Of a stretch of DNA of 41,735 nucleotides, positions 1 to 7,933 are shown one piece after another. This DNA is from UBA1715 sp964346725 (GTDB lineage: Bacteria > Bacteroidota > Bacteroidia > Bacteroidales > UBA1715), in the NCBI GenBank assembly GCA_964346725.1, contig CAYFVM010000018.1, positions 1 to 41,735 of the forward strand. The letters run 5' to 3'. How positions within the stretch are numbered: position 1 is the first letter of the stretch; each line of letters starts with the position of its first letter. Both the position numbers and the translations under genes were made by a program. The notes below the pieces were generated by a model. The model saw only the letters and a list, made by a program, of their open reading frames with translations. It had not been told where the DNA came from and did not search any database.

Positions 1-1289
1 CTATTCGGAATAAGTGGGTTAGGCGATACGCCTACGCTCACTACAACCAAGTCAACGTCAATTTCGTATTCAGAGCCTTGAACCACCACCGGTTTTCTAC
101 GTCCTGAAGCATCAGGTTCGCCAAGTTCCATCTTTTGAACTTTTACTTTGTTTACGTGACCTTTTTCGTCAGCAAAATATTCAATAGGATTGTTCAAGCA
201 AAGGAACTCTATACCTTCTTCTTGTGCGTGGTGAATTTCTTCTTTACGAGCTGGCATTTCGTTAAGTGAACGACGGTAAATAATAATGGCATGTTCTGCT
301 CCAAGGCGTTTTGCCGTTCTTACAGAGTCCATTGCGGTGTTGCCACCACCAATCACTGCTACATTTTTACCAAAGAATGTAGGCGTGTCAAAGTCGGGTT
401 TGGCAGCATTCATCAAATTGATACGAGTTAAGTATTCGTTTGACGAAAGAATGCCGGTATAGTTTTCTCCCGGAATGCCCATAAAGTTTGGCAAACCAGC
501 ACCACTACTTACAAAGAATGCTTTGAAGCCTTCTTCTCGCAATTCATCTATAGTTGCGGTGTTTCCAACCACGAAGTCTTTTTCGAAGTTTACACCGATT
601 TTTTTGAGGTTATTAATTTCAACGTCAACAATGTTGTTTGGCAAACGGAATTCGGGAATACCATATTTAAGCACACCGCCAATTTCGTGCAATGCTTCAA
701 ATACCGTAACGTCGCATCCGGCTTTGGCCAAGTCGCCGGCGCAAGCCAAACCTGCAGGTCCTGAACCGATAACGGCTACTTTGAATCCGTTTTTCGGAGC
801 AATTTCCGGCAACGACATTTGTCCTGATTCGCGTTCAAAGTCTGCAACAAAACGTTCCAAGTTACCAATGGCAACAGCCGGTTTATTCATTTTGGCTGCG
901 TAGATACATTTTGCTTCGCATTGTTTTTCTTGTGGGCAAACGCGACCACACACAGCTGGTAATGCGCTGGTGCGTTTTATCACTTTTGCTGCTCCAAGAA
1001 AATCATCGTTTTCTATACATTTAATAAATCCCGGGATGTTGATTCCTACCGGGCAACCTTCCATACACGTTGGGTTTACGCAATCAAGACAACGGTGAGA
1101 TTCTTGCACGGCCATTTCTTTGGTAATGCCCATGTTCACCTCTTTGTAGTTTTTGCTACGTTCGATTGGATCTTGCTCTGGCATAGAAATTCTGGTCATT
1201 GCAGAACGATCTTTTGCCGAGTATTTTTTGCGTAGTTCAGCACGCCATTCTAAATCACGTTGCTGTTTTAAATATTCTTGGTTATCCAT
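1..1289 (-). CDS. gltA: NADPH-dependent glutamate synthase small-subunit-like protein (NfnB/GltA family), 3' end cut by window
   Basis: About 429 residues are visible and the C-terminus runs off the window start. The N-terminal ferredoxin-like region has two cysteine sets (C67, C70, C76, C80 and C104, C108, C114, C118) expected to hold 4Fe-4S clusters. It is followed by an FAD-binding GSGPAG loop near 184-189 and a second Rossmann motif, VIGGGNTAMD, for NADPH. This is the architecture of the glutamate synthase small subunit and of NfnB/SudA. The ATG at 1289 lies 12 nt after the stop of the NfnA-like gene, so the two are almost certainly co-transcribed and form one heterodimer. With an NfnA partner and no large glutamate synthase subunit in view, an Nfn-type role is at least as likely as glutamate synthesis: electron transfer between ferredoxin, NADH and NADPH. 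The family is certain; the reaction is inferred. Confidence 0.9.
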   Translation of the reverse strand, partial: MDNQEYLKQQRDLEWRAELRKKYSAKDRSAMTRISMPEQDPIERSKNYKEVNMGITKEMAVQESHRCLDCVNPTCMEGCPVGINIPGFIKCIENDDFLGAAKVIKRTSALPAVCGRVCPQEKQCEAKCIYAAKMNKPAVAIGNLERFVADFERESGQMSLPEIAPKNGFKVAVIGSGPAGLACAGDLAKAGCDVTVFEALHEIGGVLKYGIPEFRLPNNIVDVEINNLKKIGVNFEKDFVVGNTATIDELREEGFKAFFVSSGAGLPNFMGIPGENYTGILSSNEYLTRINLMNAAKPDFDTPTFFGKNVAVIGGGNTAMDSVRTAKRLGAEHAIIIYRRSLNEMPARKEEIHHAQEEGIEFLCLNNPIEYFADEKGHVNKVKVQKMELGEPDASGRRKPVVVQGSEYEIDVDLVVVSVGVSPNPLIPN

Positions 1290-1301
1290 TCGTGTTGTGT
1301 C

Positions 1302-2126
1302 TTATTTGTTTTGTAAATATGCTTCGAAAGCGGCTTTTTCTTCGGCTTTGTAACCGCCAAGACGCATAAGCATTTCGTTGAAATCAATTTTGTGAGCATC
1401 AAATTCGGGACCGTCTACGCAGACAAATTTTGTTTGTCCATCAACGGTAACGCGACACGCTCCACACATACCTGTTCCGTCAACCATTACCGTATTTAAA
1501 CTTGCGTATGTAGGTATATTGTATTTTTGTGTGGCCAGAGCGGCAAATTTCATCATGATACTTGGCCCGATAACCATACAGAAATCAATCTTTTCTTTTG
1601 CTATGGCTTTTTCCATACCCACGGTCACAACGCCTTTTTCACCGTATGAACCGTCATCAGTCATAATGTATACTTCATCAGAACTTTTGCGTATTTCGTC
1701 TTCAAGAATTATCAATTCTTTGCTACGAGCAGCCAACACCGAAATAACTTTGTTTCCAGCAGCTTTCATAGCCTGAACAATAGGAAGAAGTGGTGCTACA
1801 CCAACTCCGCCACCACAACAAAGTACGGTGCCGAATTTTTCAATGTGAGTAGCTTTTCCCAGTGGACCAACCACGTCGCACAATGAATCACCTGCATTGA
1901 GCGAAGCAATTTTGCTCGTGCTTACTCCAACTTTTTGAAGTATAAGGGTTATGGTACCTTTTTCTGTATTGGCGTTAGAAATGGTAAGCGGAATACGTTC
2001 ACCTTTTTCATCTATTCGTACAATAACAAAATGTCCTGCTTTTCTTTTTTTCGCAATAAGTGGGGCTTCAACTTCAAGTTCCACCACATTTTCGGAAAGT
2101 ATTTTTTTGCTAATAATCTTATTCAT
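1302..2126 (-). CDS. nfnA: NfnA-like FAD/NAD-binding, 2Fe-2S oxidoreductase subunit
   Basis: This 274-residue protein belongs to the ferredoxin-NADP reductase/dihydroorotate dehydrogenase electron-transfer (PyrK/NfnA/SudB) family. An N-terminal FAD barrel carries RIPLTIS (44-50). A nucleotide-binding core begins with CCGGGVGVAPLLP (103-115). The C-terminal part has the 2Fe-2S site with C221, C224 and C236 in GTGMCGAC and FVC. It is the usual small partner of the GltA/NfnB-like protein encoded 12 nt downstream. Known NfnAB enzymes couple NADH and reduced ferredoxin to NADP reduction in the cytoplasm. A promoter -7 element (TACTTTTG) sits 22 nt before the ATG, and a terminator for gdhA separates it from the upstream gene. 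NCBI-style names for this family include sulfide dehydrogenase-like subunit; the substrate here is not proven. Confidence 0.88.
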   Translation of the reverse strand: MNKIISKKILSENVVELEVEAPLIAKKRKAGHFVIVRIDEKGERIPLTISNANTEKGTITLILQKVGVSTSKIASLNAGDSLCDVVGPLGKATHIEKFGTVLCCGGGVGVAPLLPIVQAMKAAGNKVISVLAARSKELIILEDEIRKSSDEVYIMTDDGSYGEKGVVTVGMEKAIAKEKIDFCMVIGPSIMMKFAALATQKYNIPTYASLNTVMVDGTGMCGACRVTVDGQTKFVCVDGPEFDAHKIDFNEMLMRLGGYKAEEKAAFEAYLQNK

Positions 2127-2147
2127 CCTGTCCTCGATTAAGTATTA

Positions 2148-2155
2148 CAAAAGTA
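2148..2155 (-). promoter_or_regulatory. -7 promoter element for nfnA-gltA
   Basis: On the minus strand the sequence reads TACTTTTG, an exact match to the Bacteroidetes TAnnTTTG element. It lies 22 nt before the nfnA ATG, giving a short leader. No well-spaced TTTG -33 box is seen. Confidence 0.55.
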
Positions 2156-2170
2156 TCAAATTAATTTATA

Positions 2171-2208
2171 CAAAAAAATCTCCTTGTGCTTTGTTACACA
2201 CAAGGAGA
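2171..2208 (-). terminator. Intrinsic terminator of gdhA
   Basis: A perfect 10-bp stem is formed by 2179-2188 and 2199-2208 with a 10-nt loop. Read on the minus strand it is followed at once by seven T residues (2178-2172). It lies 24 nt downstream of the gdhA stop and just upstream of the nfnA promoter, so it separates the two transcription units. Confidence 0.85.
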
Positions 2209-2231
2209 CTTATCTGTAAGTCAATTAGTTA

Positions 2232-3587
2232 TTAAACTAAACCTTGAGCCATCATTGCATCGGCAACTTTAATGAAGCCTGCAATGTTAGCGCCAATAAC
2301 GTAGTCAATATATCCATCAGGTTGTGTTCCGTATTTAACACAGTTTTCGTGGATAGATGTCATAATGCCGTGTAATTTTTTGTCAACTTCTTCTGAACTC
2401 CAAGAAAGACGTCCAGAGTTTTGTGACATTTCCAAACCTGAAGTTGCTACACCACCAGCGTTAGATGCTTTTCCAGGAGCATACAAAATTTTTGCTGATT
2501 GGAAAACAATAACTGCTTCAGGGCTAGTAGGCATGTTAGCACCTTCTGCAACACACATTGTGCCGTTTGCTATTAATGCTTTTGCATCGCTTTCATCAAG
2601 TTCGTTTTGAGTTGCGCAAGGCATTGCTACATCACATTTAACGTTTTTCCATGGACGTTGGCCTTCGAAATATTTGCATCCATATTTGTCTGCATATTCT
2701 TTAACACGACCACGTTTAATGTTTTTCAACTCGCAAAGGAATTGCCATTTTTCTTCTGTAATACCATCTTCATCAATTACAGCACCGTTTGAATCTGACA
2801 TAGAAACAACTTTAGCACCTAATTGAGTACATTTTTGAATTGCATATTGAGCAACGTTTCCTGAACCAGAGATAGCAACTGTTTTGCCTTTCAATGAAGT
2901 TCCTTGTGTTGCTAACATAGATTGTGCGAAATATGTCGTTCCGTAACCAGTTGCTTCAGGGCGGATTAATGAACCACCGAAAGAAAGACCTTTACCGGTT
3001 AACACACCTGTGAATTCATCACGGATACGTTTGTATTGGCCGAACATATAACCAACTTCACGACCACCAACACCGATATCACCAGCTGGAACGTCAGTAT
3101 CAGGACCGATGTATTTTTGCAATTCAGTCATGAAACTTTGGCAGAAACGCATTACTTCGTTATCTGATTTTCCTTTAGGATCGAAGTCAGAACCACCTTT
3201 ACCACCACCCATTGGAAGTGTTGTCAAACTGTTTTTGAATGTTTGTTCAAAAGCCAAGAATTTAAGAATACCCAAGTTTACAGTTGGATGGAAACGGATT
3301 CCTCCTTTGTAAGGACCGATTGCGCTATTCATTTGAACACGGAAACCACGGTTGATTTGCCATTCTCCTTTGTCGTCAATCCATGGAATTCTAAAAATAA
3401 ATACTCTTTCCGGTTCAACCATTCTTTCCAATATTTTGGCTGCCTTGTATTTAGGATTCTCGTCCAAAAAAGGAAGAATTGATTTTACTACTTCGTGAAC
3501 TGCTTGGTGAAATTCAGATTCGCCAGGATTCTTAGCGATTACTTTCGCCATGAAATCGTTCAATTCTTTGTCGAAATTCTTTGCCAT
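2232..3587 (-). CDS. gdhA: NADP-type glutamate dehydrogenase
   Basis: This 451-residue protein is a full-length hexameric glutamate dehydrogenase of the E. coli GdhA class, interconverting 2-oxoglutarate plus ammonia and glutamate in the cytoplasm. The glutamate-binding segment LPMGGGKGGSDFDP includes the catalytic lysine K130, and PAGDIGVGGREVGYMFGQ (168-185) carries the conserved Asp. The Rossmann loop GSGNVA is at 241-246. The following strand ends in MSDSNG, as in NADP-preferring enzymes. It has its own promoter (TACTTTTG at 3618-3625) and terminator. It lies next to the Nfn-type oxidoreductase, which can supply NADPH; this functional pairing is inferred from position only. Start and length match the family. 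Confidence 0.97.
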   Translation of the reverse strand: MAKNFDKELNDFMAKVIAKNPGESEFHQAVHEVVKSILPFLDENPKYKAAKILERMVEPERVFIFRIPWIDDKGEWQINRGFRVQMNSAIGPYKGGIRFHPTVNLGILKFLAFEQTFKNSLTTLPMGGGKGGSDFDPKGKSDNEVMRFCQSFMTELQKYIGPDTDVPAGDIGVGGREVGYMFGQYKRIRDEFTGVLTGKGLSFGGSLIRPEATGYGTTYFAQSMLATQGTSLKGKTVAISGSGNVAQYAIQKCTQLGAKVVSMSDSNGAVIDEDGITEEKWQFLCELKNIKRGRVKEYADKYGCKYFEGQRPWKNVKCDVAMPCATQNELDESDAKALIANGTMCVAEGANMPTSPEAVIVFQSAKILYAPGKASNAGGVATSGLEMSQNSGRLSWSSEEVDKKLHGIMTSIHENCVKYGTQPDGYIDYVIGANIAGFIKVADAMMAQGLV

Positions 3588-3617
3588 TTGTTTAGGTTTT
3601 AGTTTTTTTTACGAGAA

Positions 3618-3625
3618 CAAAAGTA
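3618..3625 (-). promoter_or_regulatory. -7 promoter element for gdhA
   Basis: TACTTTTG on the minus strand, 31 nt before the gdhA ATG, matches TAnnTTTG. A -33 box is not obvious. The rest of the 148-nt spacer up to the next gene end at 3736 holds no other clear signal; a small palindrome (TACGTGAATTACGTA, 3695-3709) is not followed by a T run. Confidence 0.55.
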
Positions 3626-3735
3626 GAAGTTTTTTTGAAAAATTATTCTCTAAAATACTGATTTTTAGAAAATTACGAGTTATTCGCAATGACTATACGT
3701 GAATTACGTAAACAATCGATTCAAGGAAGCGAAGT

Positions 3736-4272
3736 TTACCATTCTTCTTCCGTACGAAAATGGTTTATGTGTATTCCTTCCCAATTGAAAGAACGCTCAC
3801 CGGCATTTTCGTGGATGGATATTGTACGTGCGTATTTCGGTAGCTTTCCCGAAAAAAGTATGAAGAAATCAAACGAGCGAGAAATCTTTTCTTCTCCATT
3901 GTTGTCGAGGTAGGTGAATGGTTTGCTGGCGTATTTGAGATTTGCTGAATCTGAGCAATCAAACCACGCATCGAATGGTAGCGGGTGCTGCGTGCTGTCG
4001 GCGAGTACGCCAAACTTTTTTATGGAACTTATAAAAGAACCGCATTGTAAGGTTGTGTTTGAACCCATAGAAACTTGGTCTTTTCCTTCTATAGTGTATC
4101 TGAAAACCACATACACTTGGTTTTGCTCAACGGTAACTTGCATGATGTGGATATTGTCATGACTTATTTTGTCAACTTTTGGGTAGTAGGTTGAAACTGA
4201 TTGCCCTTGGCTCGATAAAAATGTAAAGAGAAAAATCGTCGGCAACAATATTGTGTGAACAAAATGTTTCAT
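3736..4272 (-). CDS. Exported protein of unknown function
   Basis: This 178-residue protein is not recognised. It begins with a typical signal peptide: Lys-His near the start, a hydrophobic stretch at about 7-20, then SSQGQS, which fits signal peptidase I cleavage before residue 25. There is no lipobox cysteine. The mature part is rich in beta-prone segments (VYVVFRYTIEG, SFDFFILFSGKLP) and has two cysteines, which suggests a small periplasmic or surface beta-sandwich. It starts 23 nt after the stop of the MMPL/acyltransferase fusion on the same strand, with no terminator between them, so it is probably read on the same transcript. Whether it helps carry the exporter's lipid-like product is only a guess. 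No terminator is visible after its stop. Confidence 0.75.
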   Translation of the reverse strand: MKHFVHTILLPTIFLFTFLSSQGQSVSTYYPKVDKISHDNIHIMQVTVEQNQVYVVFRYTIEGKDQVSMGSNTTLQCGSFISSIKKFGVLADSTQHPLPFDAWFDCSDSANLKYASKPFTYLDNNGEEKISRSFDFFILFSGKLPKYARTISIHENAGERSFNWEGIHINHFRTEEEW

Positions 4273-4295
4273 AGGCTTTGGGTTTTTAGACTCTT

Positions 4296-7200
4296 TTATC
4301 TCACCTCAAACTTCAAATTTCCCGGTACTGAAATGCAGTTTTGTGCAATTGCAATATTGTCGGGATTGGGGTCGGTGGCGGTAATGTGCAGATTCTTTTT
4401 TACCAAGGCGGCGAGTAAGGCTATTTCTCCTTGTCCGCAGTTTTCTATGGTATAGTCGCCTTCGTCGGGGAGGGCGGCAATTCTCTTGGCTAATTCAGCA
4501 TTGCGCAACACTTTACGTGCGTTGCGTTCTATTTGCCTACTTTTGTAAATATAGTTGTGCAGCACCAAATCTTTGTAGTAATCTGCCGTTTCAACCGTTT
4601 TGGCAAGGTTCTCGTATTCTTGTTTGTATCGCTTGCGTACAAGGCTTGCGGTTTCTCTACATTCTCGTCCGTTGCGTAATTCTTGGTCGTCGGGGCGAAT
4701 GCGGTCGAAGATTTTTATGCTTGCTTTGCCTTTGCGGAACAAAAATTCTTTTTTCGGAAAAAAGTGTCCAATGCCGTGAATCATGATTGGAATAATGTCA
4801 ACATTGAGTTTGTCGGCCAAGAAAAATGCGCCTTGGTGAAAACGCAATATGTCGCAATGTTCGGAACGCGTTCCTTCGGGGAATACTAAGATTGAGTAGC
4901 CTCTGTCAATAGCCGTTTTGAGTTTTTCAACATTGGTTTCTATGCCATTTCCCACCGGATAAAAATCGGCATAGCGTATAATTTGACCGTAGAATGGGCA
5001 ATGCCAAACCCAGGTATTGGTGAGGCAAATAATTTGCGGGTTGAGCATGAGCAAATACATCAAATCGAGGTGCGATTGGTGGTTTGCAATAATGACTCCG
5101 GGCTTTTCAAACGTCTCGTTTGCTACGTTTTGAATGTCGCAGGCTACACTCGGCATCAGTTTGGTGAGTAACTTGAAAATGTTGCAAAGTCGCTTGTGAT
5201 ACCATAGTTTGTGCGCCTCAGTTTTTCCTAAAAGCGTAAGGCTTATAAATCCTGCAATGGTAAGGTAAATGCTACCCAACATAAATACGATGAAACCGAT
5301 AACGGTGATACCAAGATTTTTGAGCGTAATCGGCATCAGGCGGTAGCTGCCGTTTTTCTGAGTGAGCCAGCGGTACAAGAGCGGTGGAAACAAGTACGCC
5401 ATGAGTACCACCGAAAACATTCCCACTATGGTAACTTCGCCCAGTGAGTGCATAGCCGGGTGTTTTGCTAGAATGAGCGAACCTATGCCAATGAACATGA
5501 TGGTAGCCGAAAGAATGACGGAGTTTTTGTACGAAGCCAACATTTTTTTGCGGTACGTGTATTCGTGCATCAAGCCTTCGGTTACAAAAATGGTGTAGTC
5601 GTCGCCTTGGCCGAAAATGAACGTAGCCAATATTATATTGACTATGTTAAATTTCATGTCGAACAATCCCATTAAGCCAAGAATCCAAACCCAACCAACG
5701 GTGAGCGGAATGAATGCGATGATGCTCAATTCCAATCGGCCGAACGAAATGGTGAGGAATATGAAGACAATCACCCCGCAAATGTAGAGCACGTAATCAA
5801 AGTCGTCGGAAAGGGCGTCAACCATTTGTGTGATGAGCGACGTATTGTCGAAGGTGAAAACTGCGGGCAGAATTCCGTCGAGTTTTTCGGCCGTGGCTTC
5901 TTTGTCGGCAGCTGAGGTTTGTACTATATTATATATCAACACTCGATTGCTGTCTATCGACACAAAGTTTTCGCCGATTGATTGCATAATCGGGGCAAAG
6001 TGCGTGATGTCGTGCGGTTGATAGTTGGTCTGCAAAATTGCTTCGAATTTTGAAAATGCGCTCGGATTAAATCCCGTTTGAACGCATGCACGACGCAAGT
6101 TTGCCAATAGGTTTTCTCGTACGGTGCTTCCGTTTTCTGGCGTCTGCAAAAATTCGTTCCATTGCTTTATTTTTTCACTTTGCAATTTCTGTGAAGGAAT
6201 AAACGAACCGATTCCCGACGTGGCGAGGATTTCCCCTTTTTGTTTGAGCGAATCTATGGTAGGCAATGATTGTTCGTAGGCTTGCAGCGCGTCTTCGAGG
6301 TTTGTGCCTTCGGCAACGCAAAATACCGACGGATGTTGGTTTTGCGTTTGCTCGTTGAGTTTTGCCATCTGCGCTGATTGCTCGTCGGTCATATAATTGA
6401 TGGCGTGCAGGTCGGTTTCGAACGAAGTTTTTTTGCTCAAAACCAAGAGCGGAATGGTGGCAATGAGTATGAACACCACCACAAACACGTTTCTGTCGAG
6501 GTTGTACGACGCAATTTTATTGAAGGTGAGGTTGGTGCTCAGGCGTTCTTGTTTTGCAAACAGTTTTTTCTTGAATAGATGTGGCAGAAATACCAACACG
6601 AAGATGATTGTTCCCACCAAAAGTGATGCGGCAAAGAGTCCCAAGTCTTTCATCGCGTTGGAATGAATGAACACGAGGCTCAAAAATGCGCCAACGGTGG
6701 TGAGGTTGCCCGTAACCAGCGGATCTACTATGTCGCGAATGGTTTGCTCTTTGCTGTAGCCTTGCTGGTAGTGTGCCAAAAAGTGCAGCGGATAATTTAC
6801 CGCTATGCCCACAATAATCGACCCGATGCCTACGGCGATGATGGAAACGGAGTCTTGCAGCACCGAAACGAATGCCATGCCGAACAGGCCGCCAAACGTG
6901 AGCGAAAACAATATGATGAGCAGTGCTCGCACGTCGCGAAAGAAATAGAGCAGCAGTGCCAATATGAAAAACAACGCAATGGCGGTAGAAACGAGGCTAT
7001 CGGTCTTGATTTGGTTGGCGTTGCCAATAGAGATAACCGATGCCCCAATGCACGAAAGTTTCACGCCGGGATGCGCTGCCATGGTTTGTGCTATGGCTGA
7101 ATCAATGTCGGCAATGAGTTTCGCGTTTTCAGACGTTTCACTTACCGCAAATTTCGACGAAACCGAAACAAGCGCTTCTTTTCCCGATTTGTCAAAAATG

Positions 7201-7799
7201 TAGCCGTCAATATTCTCATAGTTCGTGGTTGCGTTCGATTCGTTGAGCGACGAAAGGAGAGGAGTGGCGATTCCCAGCGGGTCGAAGGTGATGAAATTCT
7301 TCACAAAACCGCCCATAGGTGAGAGCAGAATCTGTTTGTCCTTGTTGAGCTGCGCAACAATTGAGTCGTACGAAAGTCGTAGACTCAGTTGCGCATAGTC
7401 CTTGTCGGTCAAGTACAGCGGCATGTTTTGAATCACAAACTGCCCAACGTCGGTGATTTGTTGTTGGTCAACAGTGTAAAACAGGCTTTGTATGCGTTGC
7501 GTCGTGTCTCGTTCTTGCAGAGCCGCCACAAAGGTTTCAATGGCATCAATAATAATGTATTCGTCGGTGGAATCAGACGAAATGGTGACCATGAGCTTGT
7601 TTGAAGCGCCTATGTGCTGTGATGCGTATTGAATTCGCTCGTTTTCCTTGCTTTGCGGCAAAAACGAACTAATGTCTTCGACAAATGAAATGCGTGAAAT
7701 GGCGACGATGCAGAGCAAAATCAATCCAATCAGAAGCGCACGCAAGAGGATGGTGTGTTTCTCAAAAAATGAAAATATGCGTAATAAAACGTCAGCCAT
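4296..7799 (-). CDS. Fusion of MMPL/RND-type exporter, lysophospholipid acyltransferase and methyltransferase-like tail
   Basis: The single 1167-residue frame joins three parts. Residues 1 to about 830 form an MMPL/RND transporter. It has a first membrane helix near 17-36, a large periplasmic domain, helix bundles, then a second periplasmic domain and bundle; the intramembrane motifs GIAVNYPLHF and GQGDDYTIF are present. Residues about 870-1070 form a PlsC-type acyltransferase with the catalytic NHQSHLD (906-912) and FPEGTRS (973-979). The last 50 or so residues carry a SAM-methyltransferase motif-I-like ENCGQGEIALL (1119-1129) and a following acidic residue (TATDPNP), but no room for a whole methyltransferase fold. 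Databases name similar Bacteroidales proteins trifunctional MMPL transporter/acyltransferase/methyltransferase (from memory). Related genes occur in aryl-polyene or flexirubin-type lipid clusters; here the neighbours that could confirm this are lost in the gap. Likely role: acylating and exporting a lipid or pigment across the inner membrane. Confidence 0.88.
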   Translation of the reverse strand: MADVLLRIFSFFEKHTILLRALLIGLILLCIVAISRISFVEDISSFLPQSKENERIQYASQHIGASNKLMVTISSDSTDEYIIIDAIETFVAALQERDTTQRIQSLFYTVDQQQITDVGQFVIQNMPLYLTDKDYAQLSLRLSYDSIVAQLNKDKQILLSPMGGFVKNFITFDPLGIATPLLSSLNESNATTNYENIDGYIFDKSGKEALVSVSSKFAVSETSENAKLIADIDSAIAQTMAAHPGVKLSCIGASVISIGNANQIKTDSLVSTAIALFFILALLLYFFRDVRALLIILFSLTFGGLFGMAFVSVLQDSVSIIAVGIGSIIVGIAVNYPLHFLAHYQQGYSKEQTIRDIVDPLVTGNLTTVGAFLSLVFIHSNAMKDLGLFAASLLVGTIIFVLVFLPHLFKKKLFAKQERLSTNLTFNKIASYNLDRNVFVVVFILIATIPLLVLSKKTSFETDLHAINYMTDEQSAQMAKLNEQTQNQHPSVFCVAEGTNLEDALQAYEQSLPTIDSLKQKGEILATSGIGSFIPSQKLQSEKIKQWNEFLQTPENGSTVRENLLANLRRACVQTGFNPSAFSKFEAILQTNYQPHDITHFAPIMQSIGENFVSIDSNRVLIYNIVQTSAADKEATAEKLDGILPAVFTFDNTSLITQMVDALSDDFDYVLYICGVIVFIFLTISFGRLELSIIAFIPLTVGWVWILGLMGLFDMKFNIVNIILATFIFGQGDDYTIFVTEGLMHEYTYRKKMLASYKNSVILSATIMFIGIGSLILAKHPAMHSLGEVTIVGMFSVVLMAYLFPPLLYRWLTQKNGSYRLMPITLKNLGITVIGFIVFMLGSIYLTIAGFISLTLLGKTEAHKLWYHKRLCNIFKLLTKLMPSVACDIQNVANETFEKPGVIIANHQSHLDLMYLLMLNPQIICLTNTWVWHCPFYGQIIRYADFYPVGNGIETNVEKLKTAIDRGYSILVFPEGTRSEHCDILRFHQGAFFLADKLNVDIIPIMIHGIGHFFPKKEFLFRKGKASIKIFDRIRPDDQELRNGRECRETASLVRKRYKQEYENLAKTVETADYYKDLVLHNYIYKSRQIERNARKVLRNAELAKRIAALPDEGDYTIENCGQGEIALLAALVKKNLHITATDPNPDNIAIAQNCISVPGNLKFEVR

Positions 7800-7806
7800 A
7801 ATGCAA

Positions 7807-7814
7807 CAAAAGTA
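7807..7814 (-). promoter_or_regulatory. -7 promoter element directly before the MMPL fusion start
   Basis: TACTTTTG on the minus strand ends only 7 nt before the ATG at 7799. If used, transcription would begin within a few bases of the start codon, giving a nearly leaderless mRNA. The -33 region falls close to the assembly gap and cannot be judged. Confidence 0.45.
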
Positions 7815-7832
7815 CTATTTTCTTTGATGATA

Positions 7833-7932
7833 NNNNNNNNNNNNNNNNNNNNNNNNNNNNNNNNNNNNNNNNNNNNNNNNNNNNNNNNNNNNNNNNNNNN
7901 NNNNNNNNNNNNNNNNNNNNNNNNNNNNNNNN
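7833..7932. other. Assembly gap (100 N)
   Basis: Exactly 100 undetermined bases, the conventional placeholder for a scaffold gap of unknown length. It lies between two divergent genes, removes the 5' end of the VWA gene and may hide further genes. Adjacency of the two sides rests on scaffolding only. Confidence 0.99.
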
Positions 7933-7933
7933 C

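Noticed and set aside
475..903. Open frame of 142 codons on the plus strand
   Set aside because: Antisense to the GltA/NfnB-like gene, inside its FAD-binding region.
3695..3709. TACGTGAATTACGTA as a terminator for the exported protein gene
   Set aside because: The palindrome has no T run after it on the minus strand and sits in AT-rich DNA where short palindromes are common.
6663..7100. Open frame of 145 codons on the plus strand
   Set aside because: Antisense to the MMPL transporter gene; composition is that of a frame shadow.
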